Source of the DNA: Paenibacillus sp. EZ-K15
GTDB taxonomy: Bacteria; Bacillota; Bacilli; Paenibacillales; Paenibacillaceae
Assembly: GCF_002573715.1 (NCBI RefSeq)
Contig: NZ_PDHM01000016.1
Span: 815,990-879,989, forward strand
Direction: 5' to 3'
DNA: 64,000 bases
Below are positions 45,001-51,953 of the stretch, one piece after another (position 1 is the first letter of the stretch; each line of letters begins with the position of its first letter). Position numbers and translations under genes: made by a program. The notes beneath the pieces were generated by a model. The model made no database searches and was not told the origin of the DNA. It saw only the letters and a list, made by a program, of their open reading frames with translations.

Positions 45001-48000
45001 TGTAAAAGCTGCGGTGCGGCACAATGACGCCCTTCGGCTGACCCGTAGAACCGGAGGTATAGATGACATACATCGGATCAGCGGCGTCCTGCGGCCATGC
45101 GGCGACGGCATCGTCTCCGCCGGAGAACAGCGTCTCATCCGCAATGTCCAGCACCTGCAAGGTGGCCGGTACGACGGTCGCAGATCCGGAACGCGCGCCG
45201 TCCGCGAATACCAGCTCCGCGCCGCTGTCCTCCAGCATGTAGCGGATGCGCTCCTCGGGATAATGCGGATCTATAGGCAGATAAGCGCCTCCTGCTTTCA
45301 TAACGGCGAGCATAGCGGTCAGCATGGGGATGGAGCGCTCCGCCATGATGCCGACTACGCTGCCGCGTCCCACACCTTTGGCGTGCAAGGTTCGCGCCAG
45401 CGCATCGGTGCGGCGATCCAGCTCCCGATAGGTCAAGGATTCACCGCCGCAAGATACGGCCGGCAGGTGGGGAACGGCCGCCGCCTGTTCCTTGAAGCAA
45501 TCATGCAGACAACGCGGCGGCGGAAAGTCCGCTTCGCGTCTCCCCAACGCCTGCATGTGCAGGCGCTCCTCCTCCGTCAGCATCTCCGCTTCGCCGAGCG
45601 AGTCGTCGGGACGGAGCGTCACGCTGCGCAGCAGCTGCACATAATGCCGCATGAACCGCTCGGCTGTCGCGCGGCGAAACAAATCGGTATTATATTCAAC
45701 GACTAGCCGCAATTCCTCACCACTCTCAACAGCCTGAATCATTAAATCGTATTTGGCCGTGCCATGCTCAAAGCGCTGGTGGCGATACGACAATCCCTCC
45801 GAAGAAGCGTTAGGAATACCCAGGTTTTGCATGATAAACATCGTGTCAAACAGTGGACTCCGGCTGGCGTCCCTTCTGTCCATCCATTGCGCGATTTCCT
45901 CGAATGGATAATCGGCGTGGGCGTAAGCCCCGGTCGTCATCTCTTTCACTTCGGACAAAAAGGTTCTGAACGGCTTGTCCGCGCGCGGATAAGCGCGCAG
46001 CGCCAACGTGCCGGTGAACATGCCCGCGATCGATTCCAGCTCCCGCCTATTCCGTCCCGCAATCGGCGTGCCGACGGCAATGTCCTCGGCCCCTGTATAG
46101 TGGGCGAGGAAAGTGTAATACGCCGATAGCAGCACCATAAACGGAGTTGCGCCCGATTCGGCCGCGAGGCTGCGCACAGCCGCCGTCAAACCGGCCTCGA
46201 CGTACACGTCGAACGTTTCACCACGATTGCCTTTGACGGGCGGCCGCGGGGAATCGGTCGGAAGCGCAAGCGTCGGCCAGTCTCCCCGGCATTGCTCGCG
46301 CCAATACCGTTCGGCGTTCCCAGAGAGCGGCCTGCTCTCCTGCCATACCGCATAATCCTTGTATTGCAGCGGCAGCGGTGACAACGAACCGCCCTGATAT
46401 AAAGTCATCAGGTCGGACAAAAGAATGCCCGCCGACATGCCATCGGATGCAATATGATGCATATCAAGAAACAGCACATGGCGTTCCGGCCCCAGCGTCA
46501 GCAAAGCTGCGCGGAGCAGCGGAGCCGTATCGAGCTTGAACGGCCGGAACAAGCTTTGCAGCACGGTGTCCGCTTCCGCTTCATCGACCTCCATATGATT
46601 CAAGCGGAATGAAATGGCGTCGTGAACACGCTGCTTGATCTCTCCGTCGATGACGTGGAAGGTGGTGCGAAGCGTCTCGTGACGCTCCACGATGGCTTGC
46701 AGGACGGCCTCCAGCCGATCTGCATCAATAGCCCCGTCCAAGTGCAACAATTCGGGCAAATTGTAGCTGCGATCATCCGGCATCGCCTGCTGTTGCAAAT
46801 ACATGCGTTTTTGCGGCGATGAAACCGGATAATGCTCTTGCAGAGCCACCTTTGGAATCGGCTCCAGCGTATCGCCGAGCAAAGAGTCGGACGCTTGGCC
46901 GGTCAACGACCCGACATGCACTCTGGTTACTCTTGATCCGCCAACACCTCCAGCCTCCGCTCGCCCGTCACGAGTACCGCCCGCCATTTTCACGTCAAAG
47001 GTGCCGGCTACCGCTTGCCCGCCGTTCGCCTCTTCCTCGCCGATTCCAACGCCTGCCCCTTGTCTATCAAACCCAATGTTTGTTCTTTGCGCTGCCACCG
47101 CACCGCTCTCCCTGAGACGCTGCTCGATCAGCGCTGTGAACGAAGGCAGATCCGCATATCCCAGCAAATCCGCCGCCTGAATGCGGACGCCCACAAGTTC
47201 GCTGACCCGGTTTACTATTTTGAGCGCAATAATGGAATCTCCGCCCAGCTCATAAAACCCGGCATTCGCAGGCAATTCGTCATAACCCAGTAGCTCTCCC
47301 CAAACATCTGCGACATGCTGCTCCCATTCCAGGCGGGAGCGCTGCCCGGTTAACGCAACGCCGCGGCGGCGTTGACTCGTCATCCCGCCGCTCCGCTGAA
47401 GCACGGCCTGCCATCTGGCAAACGTCTCGTTCATTTCTTGCGCAAGCTCCTCGGGAATATCTCCACCGAGCGAATATCCGCTCCAGGCCGCAAATGGCAT
47501 ATGAAGCGCTGCTCCAGCCCGTGTCTCCTCCACCCAGCAACGATGAGCATCGAACGGATACGTCGGAAGCGGCAGCCGATGGCGGCGTTGTCCCCGAAAG
47601 ATCGCCTTCCAGTCAATCTCATATCCGCCCACGTAACGTTGGCCCAGCTCCAGCGCTTCTAATTCCCGTTCGTTTGAACTTGGTTGCTGCCTCATATTCC
47701 CCACCGGCGCTGAATTGACTGTCCCGAAGAGGACGTTAGGCAGCGCCAGGCCGGTAAGGTTGCTTTCGGCTGCGGCTTGCAGGGTCAGGGCAAGCTCTTC
47801 CCAGCCGCTTACCGCAATCGCCAGGCGATACCGATGGGCTCCCCGGCCGACGGCCAATGTATAGCAAAGGTCGGCCATGCTGCGACTTTCATCGCCGCGG
47901 TGCTGCAGAGCCCAGTCCCGTATCAGCAGCACGAGCCGCTCTAGCGCCGTCATGCTGTGCGCGGACAAGCAGATCAGCTCCACTCTGTCCGAGCGATCCG

Positions 48001-49384
48001 ATGGCATCCCGGCGGGAGCCTCCTCCAGCACAACATGGCAATTGGTCCCGCTCATGCCGAACGCGCTTACTCCGCATCTTCTTACTTCACCGTCCGTCTC
48101 CCATGGCGTCAATTCGTCATTGACATAAACGGGCGAATCCACAAACGGAATGTTGCGGTTCGGCGAGCGGTAATGAAGCGTTGGCGGAAGCTGCTTGTGG
48201 ACAAGCGACAGGATCGCCTTGAACAGTCCTGCAATGCCGGCGGCATGGTCGAGATGGCCGATATTTGTTTTCAGCGAGCCGATGGCGCAAAATTGTCGTT
48301 TATCGGTATATCTCCGGAAGGCGCGCGTCAGCCCCTCGATTTCGATCGGGTCGCCAAGCGGGGTTCCCGTGCCGTGCGCCTCCATATACGTCACCGTTTC
48401 GGGATCAATGTCCGCATCCTGCCAGGCTCGCGCGATGACATCCTCCTGCGCGAGGGCGTTCGGAGCGGTAATGCCGACCGAGCTGCCGTCCTGATTCATC
48501 GCGCTGCCTTTAATGACGGCATAAATATGGTCTCCGTCCTCCTGCGCGCGGGACAGCGGCTTCAATAGCAGCGCAAACACGCCGTCACCAATGCCTGTTC
48601 CATCCGCCGAGTCGTCGAACGTTCTGGCCCGGTTGTCGCTTGACTCGATGCCAAGCCGTATGCCGGTATCCAGCGGCAGCACGTTAATTTTGACGCTGCC
48701 GGCAATCGCTGCCTCGCATTCGCCGCTGCGAATCGATTGGCATGCCAGATGGACCGCTACCAGCGAGGAGGAGCAGGCGGTGTCCACGCTGATCGCCGGT
48801 CCGCGCAAATTAAGCAAATACGAAATCCGGCTCGGTATCATGGAGCTCAGATTGCCAGGCGCCGCCATGGACAAGGCGTCCGGGTCCAGCGCTTCGATGA
48901 TTCGCTTGTAATCATGCAGCGTGTCCCCGTTATAGCCGATAAAGACGCCGGTACGCGAACCATGCAGCGCATCTCCGCCGTACCCCGCATTCTCAAGCGC
49001 GCCCCAGGCCGTCTGCAGGAACAATCGCTGCGCCGGACTCATCAGCGAGGCTTCCTTAGGCGAAAGCCGGAAAAAAGAATAATCAAAACCTGAAATATCT
49101 TCGAAATACGCCCCGTCAAAAAAGGAAACGGAGCCGTATTGCGCCTCCATGCGGCGCAAATACGGCTTCAATTCCTCCTTGCGGGAATCCGGAAACCCGC
49201 CTACCAGGTCCTTGCCGCTCCGCAGAAGCTCCCAGAAGGCCTCGTGCGATTCCGCGCGCGGCAGCTTGGCGGATATCCCGACAATCGCAATATCCTTGAG
49301 GGAAACATTGGAGACGGAGCCCCCGCTCCGCCCCTTCCGCCCGGATGTGTCTTTATTGGTATCCAGCAAATCCAGTTGAAACAT
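39077..49384 (-). CDS. Hybrid PKS-NRPS: KS-ACP-C-A-T-C-A-T-C
   Basis: 3435 residues. KS about 28-455: DTACSSS (Cys about 203), EAHGTGTPLGDP and NIGHLDHAAG. No AT and no ketoreductase. ACP Ser about 714 (ELGGDSI). Condensation domains near 850-1280, 1905-2335 and 3000-3430 each have an intact motif: HHIASDG, HHIITDG, HHIITDG. A domain 1 (about 1300-1800; VIYTSGSTGQPKG) gives my code reading DVAYLGGVCK, unassigned. A domain 2 (about 2400-2900; VLYTSGSTGRPKG) gives DIVQMGLVWK, close to Gly. Carriers: VGGQSL (about 1835), LGGHSL (about 2936). No epimerase or TE; it ends with the third C domain. It extends the chain from the upstream NRPS by one malonate and two residues. Confidence 0.93.
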   Translation of the reverse strand: MFQLDLLDTNKDTSGRKGRSGGSVSNVSLKDIAIVGISAKLPRAESHEAFWELLRSGKDLVGGFPDSRKEELKPYLRRMEAQYGSVSFFDGAYFEDISGFDYSFFRLSPKEASLMSPAQRLFLQTAWGALENAGYGGDALHGSRTGVFIGYNGDTLHDYKRIIEALDPDALSMAAPGNLSSMIPSRISYLLNLRGPAISVDTACSSSLVAVHLACQSIRSGECEAAIAGSVKINVLPLDTGIRLGIESSDNRARTFDDSADGTGIGDGVFALLLKPLSRAQEDGDHIYAVIKGSAMNQDGSSVGITAPNALAQEDVIARAWQDADIDPETVTYMEAHGTGTPLGDPIEIEGLTRAFRRYTDKRQFCAIGSLKTNIGHLDHAAGIAGLFKAILSLVHKQLPPTLHYRSPNRNIPFVDSPVYVNDELTPWETDGEVRRCGVSAFGMSGTNCHVVLEEAPAGMPSDRSDRVELICLSAHSMTALERLVLLIRDWALQHRGDESRSMADLCYTLAVGRGAHRYRLAIAVSGWEELALTLQAAAESNLTGLALPNVLFGTVNSAPVGNMRQQPSSNERELEALELGQRYVGGYEIDWKAIFRGQRRHRLPLPTYPFDAHRCWVEETRAGAALHMPFAAWSGYSLGGDIPEELAQEMNETFARWQAVLQRSGGMTSQRRRGVALTGQRSRLEWEQHVADVWGELLGYDELPANAGFYELGGDSIIALKIVNRVSELVGVRIQAADLLGYADLPSFTALIEQRLRESGAVAAQRTNIGFDRQGAGVGIGEEEANGGQAVAGTFDVKMAGGTRDGRAEAGGVGGSRVTRVHVGSLTGQASDSLLGDTLEPIPKVALQEHYPVSSPQKRMYLQQQAMPDDRSYNLPELLHLDGAIDADRLEAVLQAIVERHETLRTTFHVIDGEIKQRVHDAISFRLNHMEVDEAEADTVLQSLFRPFKLDTAPLLRAALLTLGPERHVLFLDMHHIASDGMSAGILLSDLMTLYQGGSLSPLPLQYKDYAVWQESRPLSGNAERYWREQCRGDWPTLALPTDSPRPPVKGNRGETFDVYVEAGLTAAVRSLAAESGATPFMVLLSAYYTFLAHYTGAEDIAVGTPIAGRNRRELESIAGMFTGTLALRAYPRADKPFRTFLSEVKEMTTGAYAHADYPFEEIAQWMDRRDASRSPLFDTMFIMQNLGIPNASSEGLSYRHQRFEHGTAKYDLMIQAVESGEELRLVVEYNTDLFRRATAERFMRHYVQLLRSVTLRPDDSLGEAEMLTEEERLHMQALGRREADFPPPRCLHDCFKEQAAAVPHLPAVSCGGESLTYRELDRRTDALARTLHAKGVGRGSVVGIMAERSIPMLTAMLAVMKAGGAYLPIDPHYPEERIRYMLEDSGAELVFADGARSGSATVVPATLQVLDIADETLFSGGDDAVAAWPQDAADPMYVIYTSGSTGQPKGVIVPHRSFYNFGHSLRALFGGQYGKRDRCLSLTSISFDVSVAELFMPLMFGACTVLYPEPKLLDSRRIVEVIAEERITFAYLPPSLLKEVARLLEPSTSAITLDKMLVGVEPIQDETLELYTKLNPVIRIINGYGPTEATVCSNMYVYKPGVYRGDYVPIGGPMHNVEIYIFGYGDQLAPIGVAGELYIAGSGLADGYVNKPDMTAERFLPHPYHEGRFMYRTGDIAKWLPDGNAMYVDRVDQQVKIRGVRIEMNEVHSQLISLPEVEDAVVVIREQASGDKELCAYVVASDKLPSREWRRKLKHKLPEAMIPAYIAAIDAIPLTPNGKVDRRALPEPDFGLRERGKPELPRDGIEERVAAIWEEVLGDTPGPIGIHDEFFEVGGQSLKAAVLAGKLQQATGVLVPLSLIFELTSIAEIAAWLKEQDGADAAAEPIPKAERREWYPMSRAQRRQYMMQMLAGDATMYHVPFALRLQGRLDAARLEDAFTALISRHESLRTTFHMTKDEFRQMVHPPYAFKLEVLDSAALTGDEALQGAPPDGAKVTRLMEVFQHSFHLDKLPLLRAGLLRLNEDDHLLLLDAHHIITDGVSSGLLVNELSQLYAGQALPELRVQYSDYALWQEAGFTNAAYAEHERYWMEIFEGKLSVLELPTDRPRPSLPSYKGRRYSFRLDARTTAEVRKLAREAKTTLYTVLLGAFAAMLAKYSGQAEVIVGTPAAGREHADTHGMIGMFVNTLALRIRPERDKTVRAYVAELHNHVVEALSRQTYPFEELVEELKADRDRSRNPLFDVMFVLQNMDRAVMEAGGLVFGEMPFETGTSKFDLTLEAVEREEEIELQLEYATDLFHEETAHRMAESYTVLVREMCRSQGRTVGELELMSESEREQLLALLTGGGMPVQAASREGSNGRMETRAEKDTTDQQGDATASSQAAAEWTGFVQEVERQAARTPDAAAIQFGTETVTYAELNERANRLAHSLRAKGVGPERIVALMASRSPLLLVAILGVLKAGGAYVAIDPAYPKERIDWMLEDCGEALLLTEKAYAGVVTRAVAEWYLDDPELYAADSGNPELVHKPDHLAYVLYTSGSTGRPKGVMIEHRGLAHFIGGFRDRIPFEKGQSLLAMASVSFDIFVVENLLPLTLGMRIVLASEEERGDAALLQDLIDAHSVDVLQITPSRFKWWMNQRGETDGLQKLRILMIGAEPLTTDVVGRLRAATGARLFNLYGPTETTVWTSIREVTEGEEISIGTPIEGSVMMVLDEGLKLQPTGVTGEICIGGPGVGRGYLSHPEWDVAFVPNPYAPGERMYRTGDLGRRLENGEFAYAGRRDYQVKIRGHRIEIGEIEQLLLRHEQVKETVVTAFQEEEGEYALCAYVVMQNVAAADAEQDGATPSGRLTAQLREYLGDKLPSYMVPAFMVVLDAIPLTPTGKIDRRELPAPGPADAGIRELVQLSTDTERKLAEIWKELLGTDAISAKDSFFELGGHSLKAAGMVSRIAERFGIQMPLRDIFMNPTLEGLAAHLDTSGTVAAMRIPKQPEREYYPMSRAQRRQFMMGLISGEATMYHVPFAVHMQGKLDVERLEEAFLAMIRRHESLRTTFHHEEDEFRQRVHAEPVFTLERGAKLRMAAGKLLAEGGDEGLFGGISGLMERFIRPFDLGSLPLFRAGLIPLSEERHLLLLDFHHIITDGVSVSVLLQELTTLYGGGELPELDIQYRDYAVWQEEQIGSEAYMEHERYWLEAFEGELPTVELKTALPRPELQNFEGGLINFMLDEDLTLKIKAFARERGTTLYTVLLGAYSMLLSEWSGEEDIIIGTPVAGRNYAELEGLIGMFVNTVAIRSFPESYRTVGDYLSELHEDVLRALEHQNYPFEDLVQKLGIEQDRSRNPLFDTMFILQNIDRVAYRSGGIEFDPKEFDPGVSKFDLTLEAVERDGRIRFAMEYATSLFREENVRALADDYMAIIRALVEDGASQKISAVLAASKLA

Positions 49385-49398
49385 GGCACCCTTCCCTC

Positions 49399-50202
49399 CT
49401 AGCTAGTAATAGAATCGCTGACGGACTGTTCTTTTTCCGCCCTTCCTCCGCTCCCGCGCAGCAGCAGCAACACATGCGCCGCGATGCCGAGTCCGCTGAT
49501 CAGGGCTAATAATCCAAGCGTACCGGACTGCCAATCGCCCGCCCATTGCAGCACGATATACAAGGTGCCTGTGCTGCACACATGGGTCGCAAGCGACCCC
49601 CAAAGCGAATGCGAGCCTGCGCGAACGATGCCGTAAAGAATCGCGCCCAACGCCGCAAATGCGCCAACTGTCACATTCATAAATACCGCACCGAACAATA
49701 CGGCTTGGAGCAGAACCGTCCACAGAACCGAAAGACGTTGACTGAGCGTATGAAACAGCATGCCTCTGAACAACCATTCCTCCAGCAAAGATCCCATCAG
49801 CAAGCTGCCGAGCACAAAAATGATCAGGCTGCCGCCGGCGACAAAAGCGACAAGATCCGAAATGGCTGGAAATGTCTCTTTTATCCACGGAAGACGGGTA
49901 AACGCGGCGATAAACAAGCCGAGCCAGACACCCGTCCCTGCGGACAGCAGCAACAATCCGCCGCGTGCAGGAACAAACCCCAAATCCTTCAGCGAAACTT
50001 TTTGCCAGCGCAGCAGCGGGATATAGATGGCAAGCACGATAATATTGGATACAATCAGCACAATGCCGGAATTATCGGTGATCCATTCTTTCAACCCGGG
50101 ATCACCGACCCAGTTGTAGAGCGCTTGATTGACAAGCATCACAATCGCCGCATAAATGACCAAATATAAGACAACATTTCCTGCTATTCGCAATCCCTTC
50201 AT
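49399..50202 (-). CDS. CPBP-family intramembrane protein 1 (degenerate)
   Basis: 267 residues. The frame is open to 50352, but ATG 50202 overlaps the stop of the preceding gene (ATGA) and starts the first helix (MKGLRIAGNVVLYLV). About eight membrane helices. The CPBP/CAAX-protease motif 1 is intact (LLEEWLFRGMLF). Motif 2, normally FxxxH, reads FGAVF-MN without His. Motif 3 keeps a His (SLATHVCST) but not the following Asn. Catalysis is doubtful. It is one of three paralogues between the two synthase genes; CPBP/Abi proteins are known as bacteriocin immunity factors. Confidence 0.85.
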   Translation of the reverse strand: MKGLRIAGNVVLYLVIYAAIVMLVNQALYNWVGDPGLKEWITDNSGIVLIVSNIIVLAIYIPLLRWQKVSLKDLGFVPARGGLLLLSAGTGVWLGLFIAAFTRLPWIKETFPAISDLVAFVAGGSLIIFVLGSLLMGSLLEEWLFRGMLFHTLSQRLSVLWTVLLQAVLFGAVFMNVTVGAFAALGAILYGIVRAGSHSLWGSLATHVCSTGTLYIVLQWAGDWQSGTLGLLALISGLGIAAHVLLLLRGSGGRAEKEQSVSDSITS

Positions 50203-51008
50203 ATAGGCGTCACCGCCTCCGAAGACAGCGACGCCGAAATTGAAGAGCGATGCTTGACCGCAAAGAATATGCCAACCGATACCATGGCGGCCGCCACAGC
50301 CATCCAGGCCGACATGACGGTGACGTCCTGCGTCTCCGGTCCGTAATGCCAAAGCAGGTACTGGCTGCCCTGACAGGCGACTTGCGCGGCAATCGGCGCC
50401 CAGATGGATTTAAACCAGACATATAAAAGCGCAAAAATAACTGCGCCTAGAAAACCGTACAGCGACAGCGGAATGTCTCCGAAAAAGAACAACGCCCCGT
50501 ACAACACGCCTTGAATTACAATGGCGATCCAAACCGGGAGCACGCGTCTGAACGCATTCATCAGAATGCCTCTGAACAACGTCTCCTTGTATATATTTCC
50601 GAGAATCAGGAAAACCAGAAATACATACCATTCCGCGCGGTTCAGGTAATCAAACAATTCGCGGAACTGGTACTTGTCCGATGCAATGGCGGGAAGCCGG
50701 GAGAAAGCGACCGTAAACAGACCGGCTCCAAGCCCGATCCATATTGCGATCGCTAACGATTTGCCTCCCATCACGCGAAACTTTGCCGCTTTAAACAGAT
50801 TTTCTTTGAAAATAAACCTCCAGGCCAGCAGCATGAGCGGCAAACCCACCATATCGTTCAAAATAATGACAGTTACCGTGTTCTGTTCAAACCACGTGCT
50901 TCTGGGGTACACATAATCGAAAAATAATGTCGTTACGGTAAAAAACCATGCAAAATACAGGCCGATAACAACGGCCACGCGAGCCAGCATCATTCCCCAC
51001 GCCTTCAT
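50199..51008 (-). CDS. CPBP-family intramembrane protein 2 (active site lost)
   Basis: 269 residues, about eight helices. Motif 1 has lost its first Glu (YKETLFRGILM instead of EExxFR), motif 2 lacks His (YGALFFFGD) and motif 3 has Gln for His (IAAQVACQG). With every catalytic position altered it should be proteolytically inactive, yet the fold (RGILMNAFRRVLPVWIAIVI) is well kept. ATGA overlap with the next gene and four bases after the previous stop place it in the operon. Probably a membrane partner, immunity or transport accessory protein. Confidence 0.85.
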   Translation of the reverse strand: MKAWGMMLARVAVVIGLYFAWFFTVTTLFFDYVYPRSTWFEQNTVTVIILNDMVGLPLMLLAWRFIFKENLFKAAKFRVMGGKSLAIAIWIGLGAGLFTVAFSRLPAIASDKYQFRELFDYLNRAEWYVFLVFLILGNIYKETLFRGILMNAFRRVLPVWIAIVIQGVLYGALFFFGDIPLSLYGFLGAVIFALLYVWFKSIWAPIAAQVACQGSQYLLWHYGPETQDVTVMSAWMAVAAAMVSVGIFFAVKHRSSISASLSSEAVTPI

Positions 51009-51012
51009 GCGG

Positions 51013-51885
51013 TCAGCCCCCCTTTTGTTCTGCCGACGGCGAGTCAGCCGTCAACGTTTGATCGCCGCGTGCGCCGATGCCGCCGATGCCGGGGGTCCGC
51101 CAGACATAGACGGAACCCCCAATCAACGCAGCCAGACAGAGCGCTGTCATGATATACAGCGAAACATCGCTCAGCTTGCCAAACCATTCGTAGAACCCGA
51201 TGTATTTAAATAGAAAGATTGTGCCCATGGTCGTAATCTGTACCAGAATAGGTGCCCACAGCGACCCGGTGCGCAAATACAGCGACCCGTAAATCAAACC
51301 CGAACCGATGCTGATGACCGAAAGCGCCGCGCTCGGCTGGAAGTAGGCGTAAGCCGCGGCTTGCAGCACCAGGGCCACATATACCGGCATAACCCTGCGA
51401 AGCTCGCTGAAAATGAGGCCCCTGAACAATATTTCTTCAAATGCCGGGCCGATCAAACCGGCGCCCAGAATGACGTACCAGATCGAATCCCCTCTGATCG
51501 TATCGTCGACCAGCGCGGGAATGGACGGAAATTGCCGCGCAATGTCGTCAATGACGATAAGGCCGATGCTGAACAAGCTTCCGGCAAGACCCAGGCCAAT
51601 CATCAACAAGACGCGCGAGGCACTCAGCCGTTTGAAGCCCGACGCGCGGAACAGATTTTTTTCCGCATGGGGCCATATCCATCCTTTGATACGAAAGATG
51701 AGCAAGTACACGAGCGTAATCAGCGTGAACAGAACGGCCATAAACATGGCCGGGTTGCGATCCAGAAACTTGGCGAAGGACAGCGTCACTTCGTAATTGT
51801 AAGTAGAGCGAAGCAGATAGAGCAGCGCATAAAAGACCCCGAGATAAAGAGCGATATTACCTATCATGATCAACACCTTTTTCAC
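51013..51885 (-). CDS. CPBP-family intramembrane protein 3 (degenerate)
   Basis: 290 residues from GTG 51885 with AAGGAG seven bases upstream. About eight helices. Motif 1 intact (PAFEEILFRGLIF); motif 2 His replaced (AYAYFQPS); motif 3 His replaced by Gln (APILVQITTMG). It is the first of the three CPBP genes, 68 bases after the NRPS stop. The three proteins share the linker pattern before helix 1 of the core and probably arose by local duplication. Confidence 0.85.
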   Translation of the reverse strand: MKKVLIMIGNIALYLGVFYALLYLLRSTYNYEVTLSFAKFLDRNPAMFMAVLFTLITLVYLLIFRIKGWIWPHAEKNLFRASGFKRLSASRVLLMIGLGLAGSLFSIGLIVIDDIARQFPSIPALVDDTIRGDSIWYVILGAGLIGPAFEEILFRGLIFSELRRVMPVYVALVLQAAAYAYFQPSAALSVISIGSGLIYGSLYLRTGSLWAPILVQITTMGTIFLFKYIGFYEWFGKLSDVSLYIMTALCLAALIGGSVYVWRTPGIGGIGARGDQTLTADSPSAEQKGG

Positions 51886-51953
51886 AGGAAAGCTCCTTTC
51901 TTCCTTCTATCAGATGTATTCTCAGGGTCAGGCTAAGCCCGACTTGGCCCATG

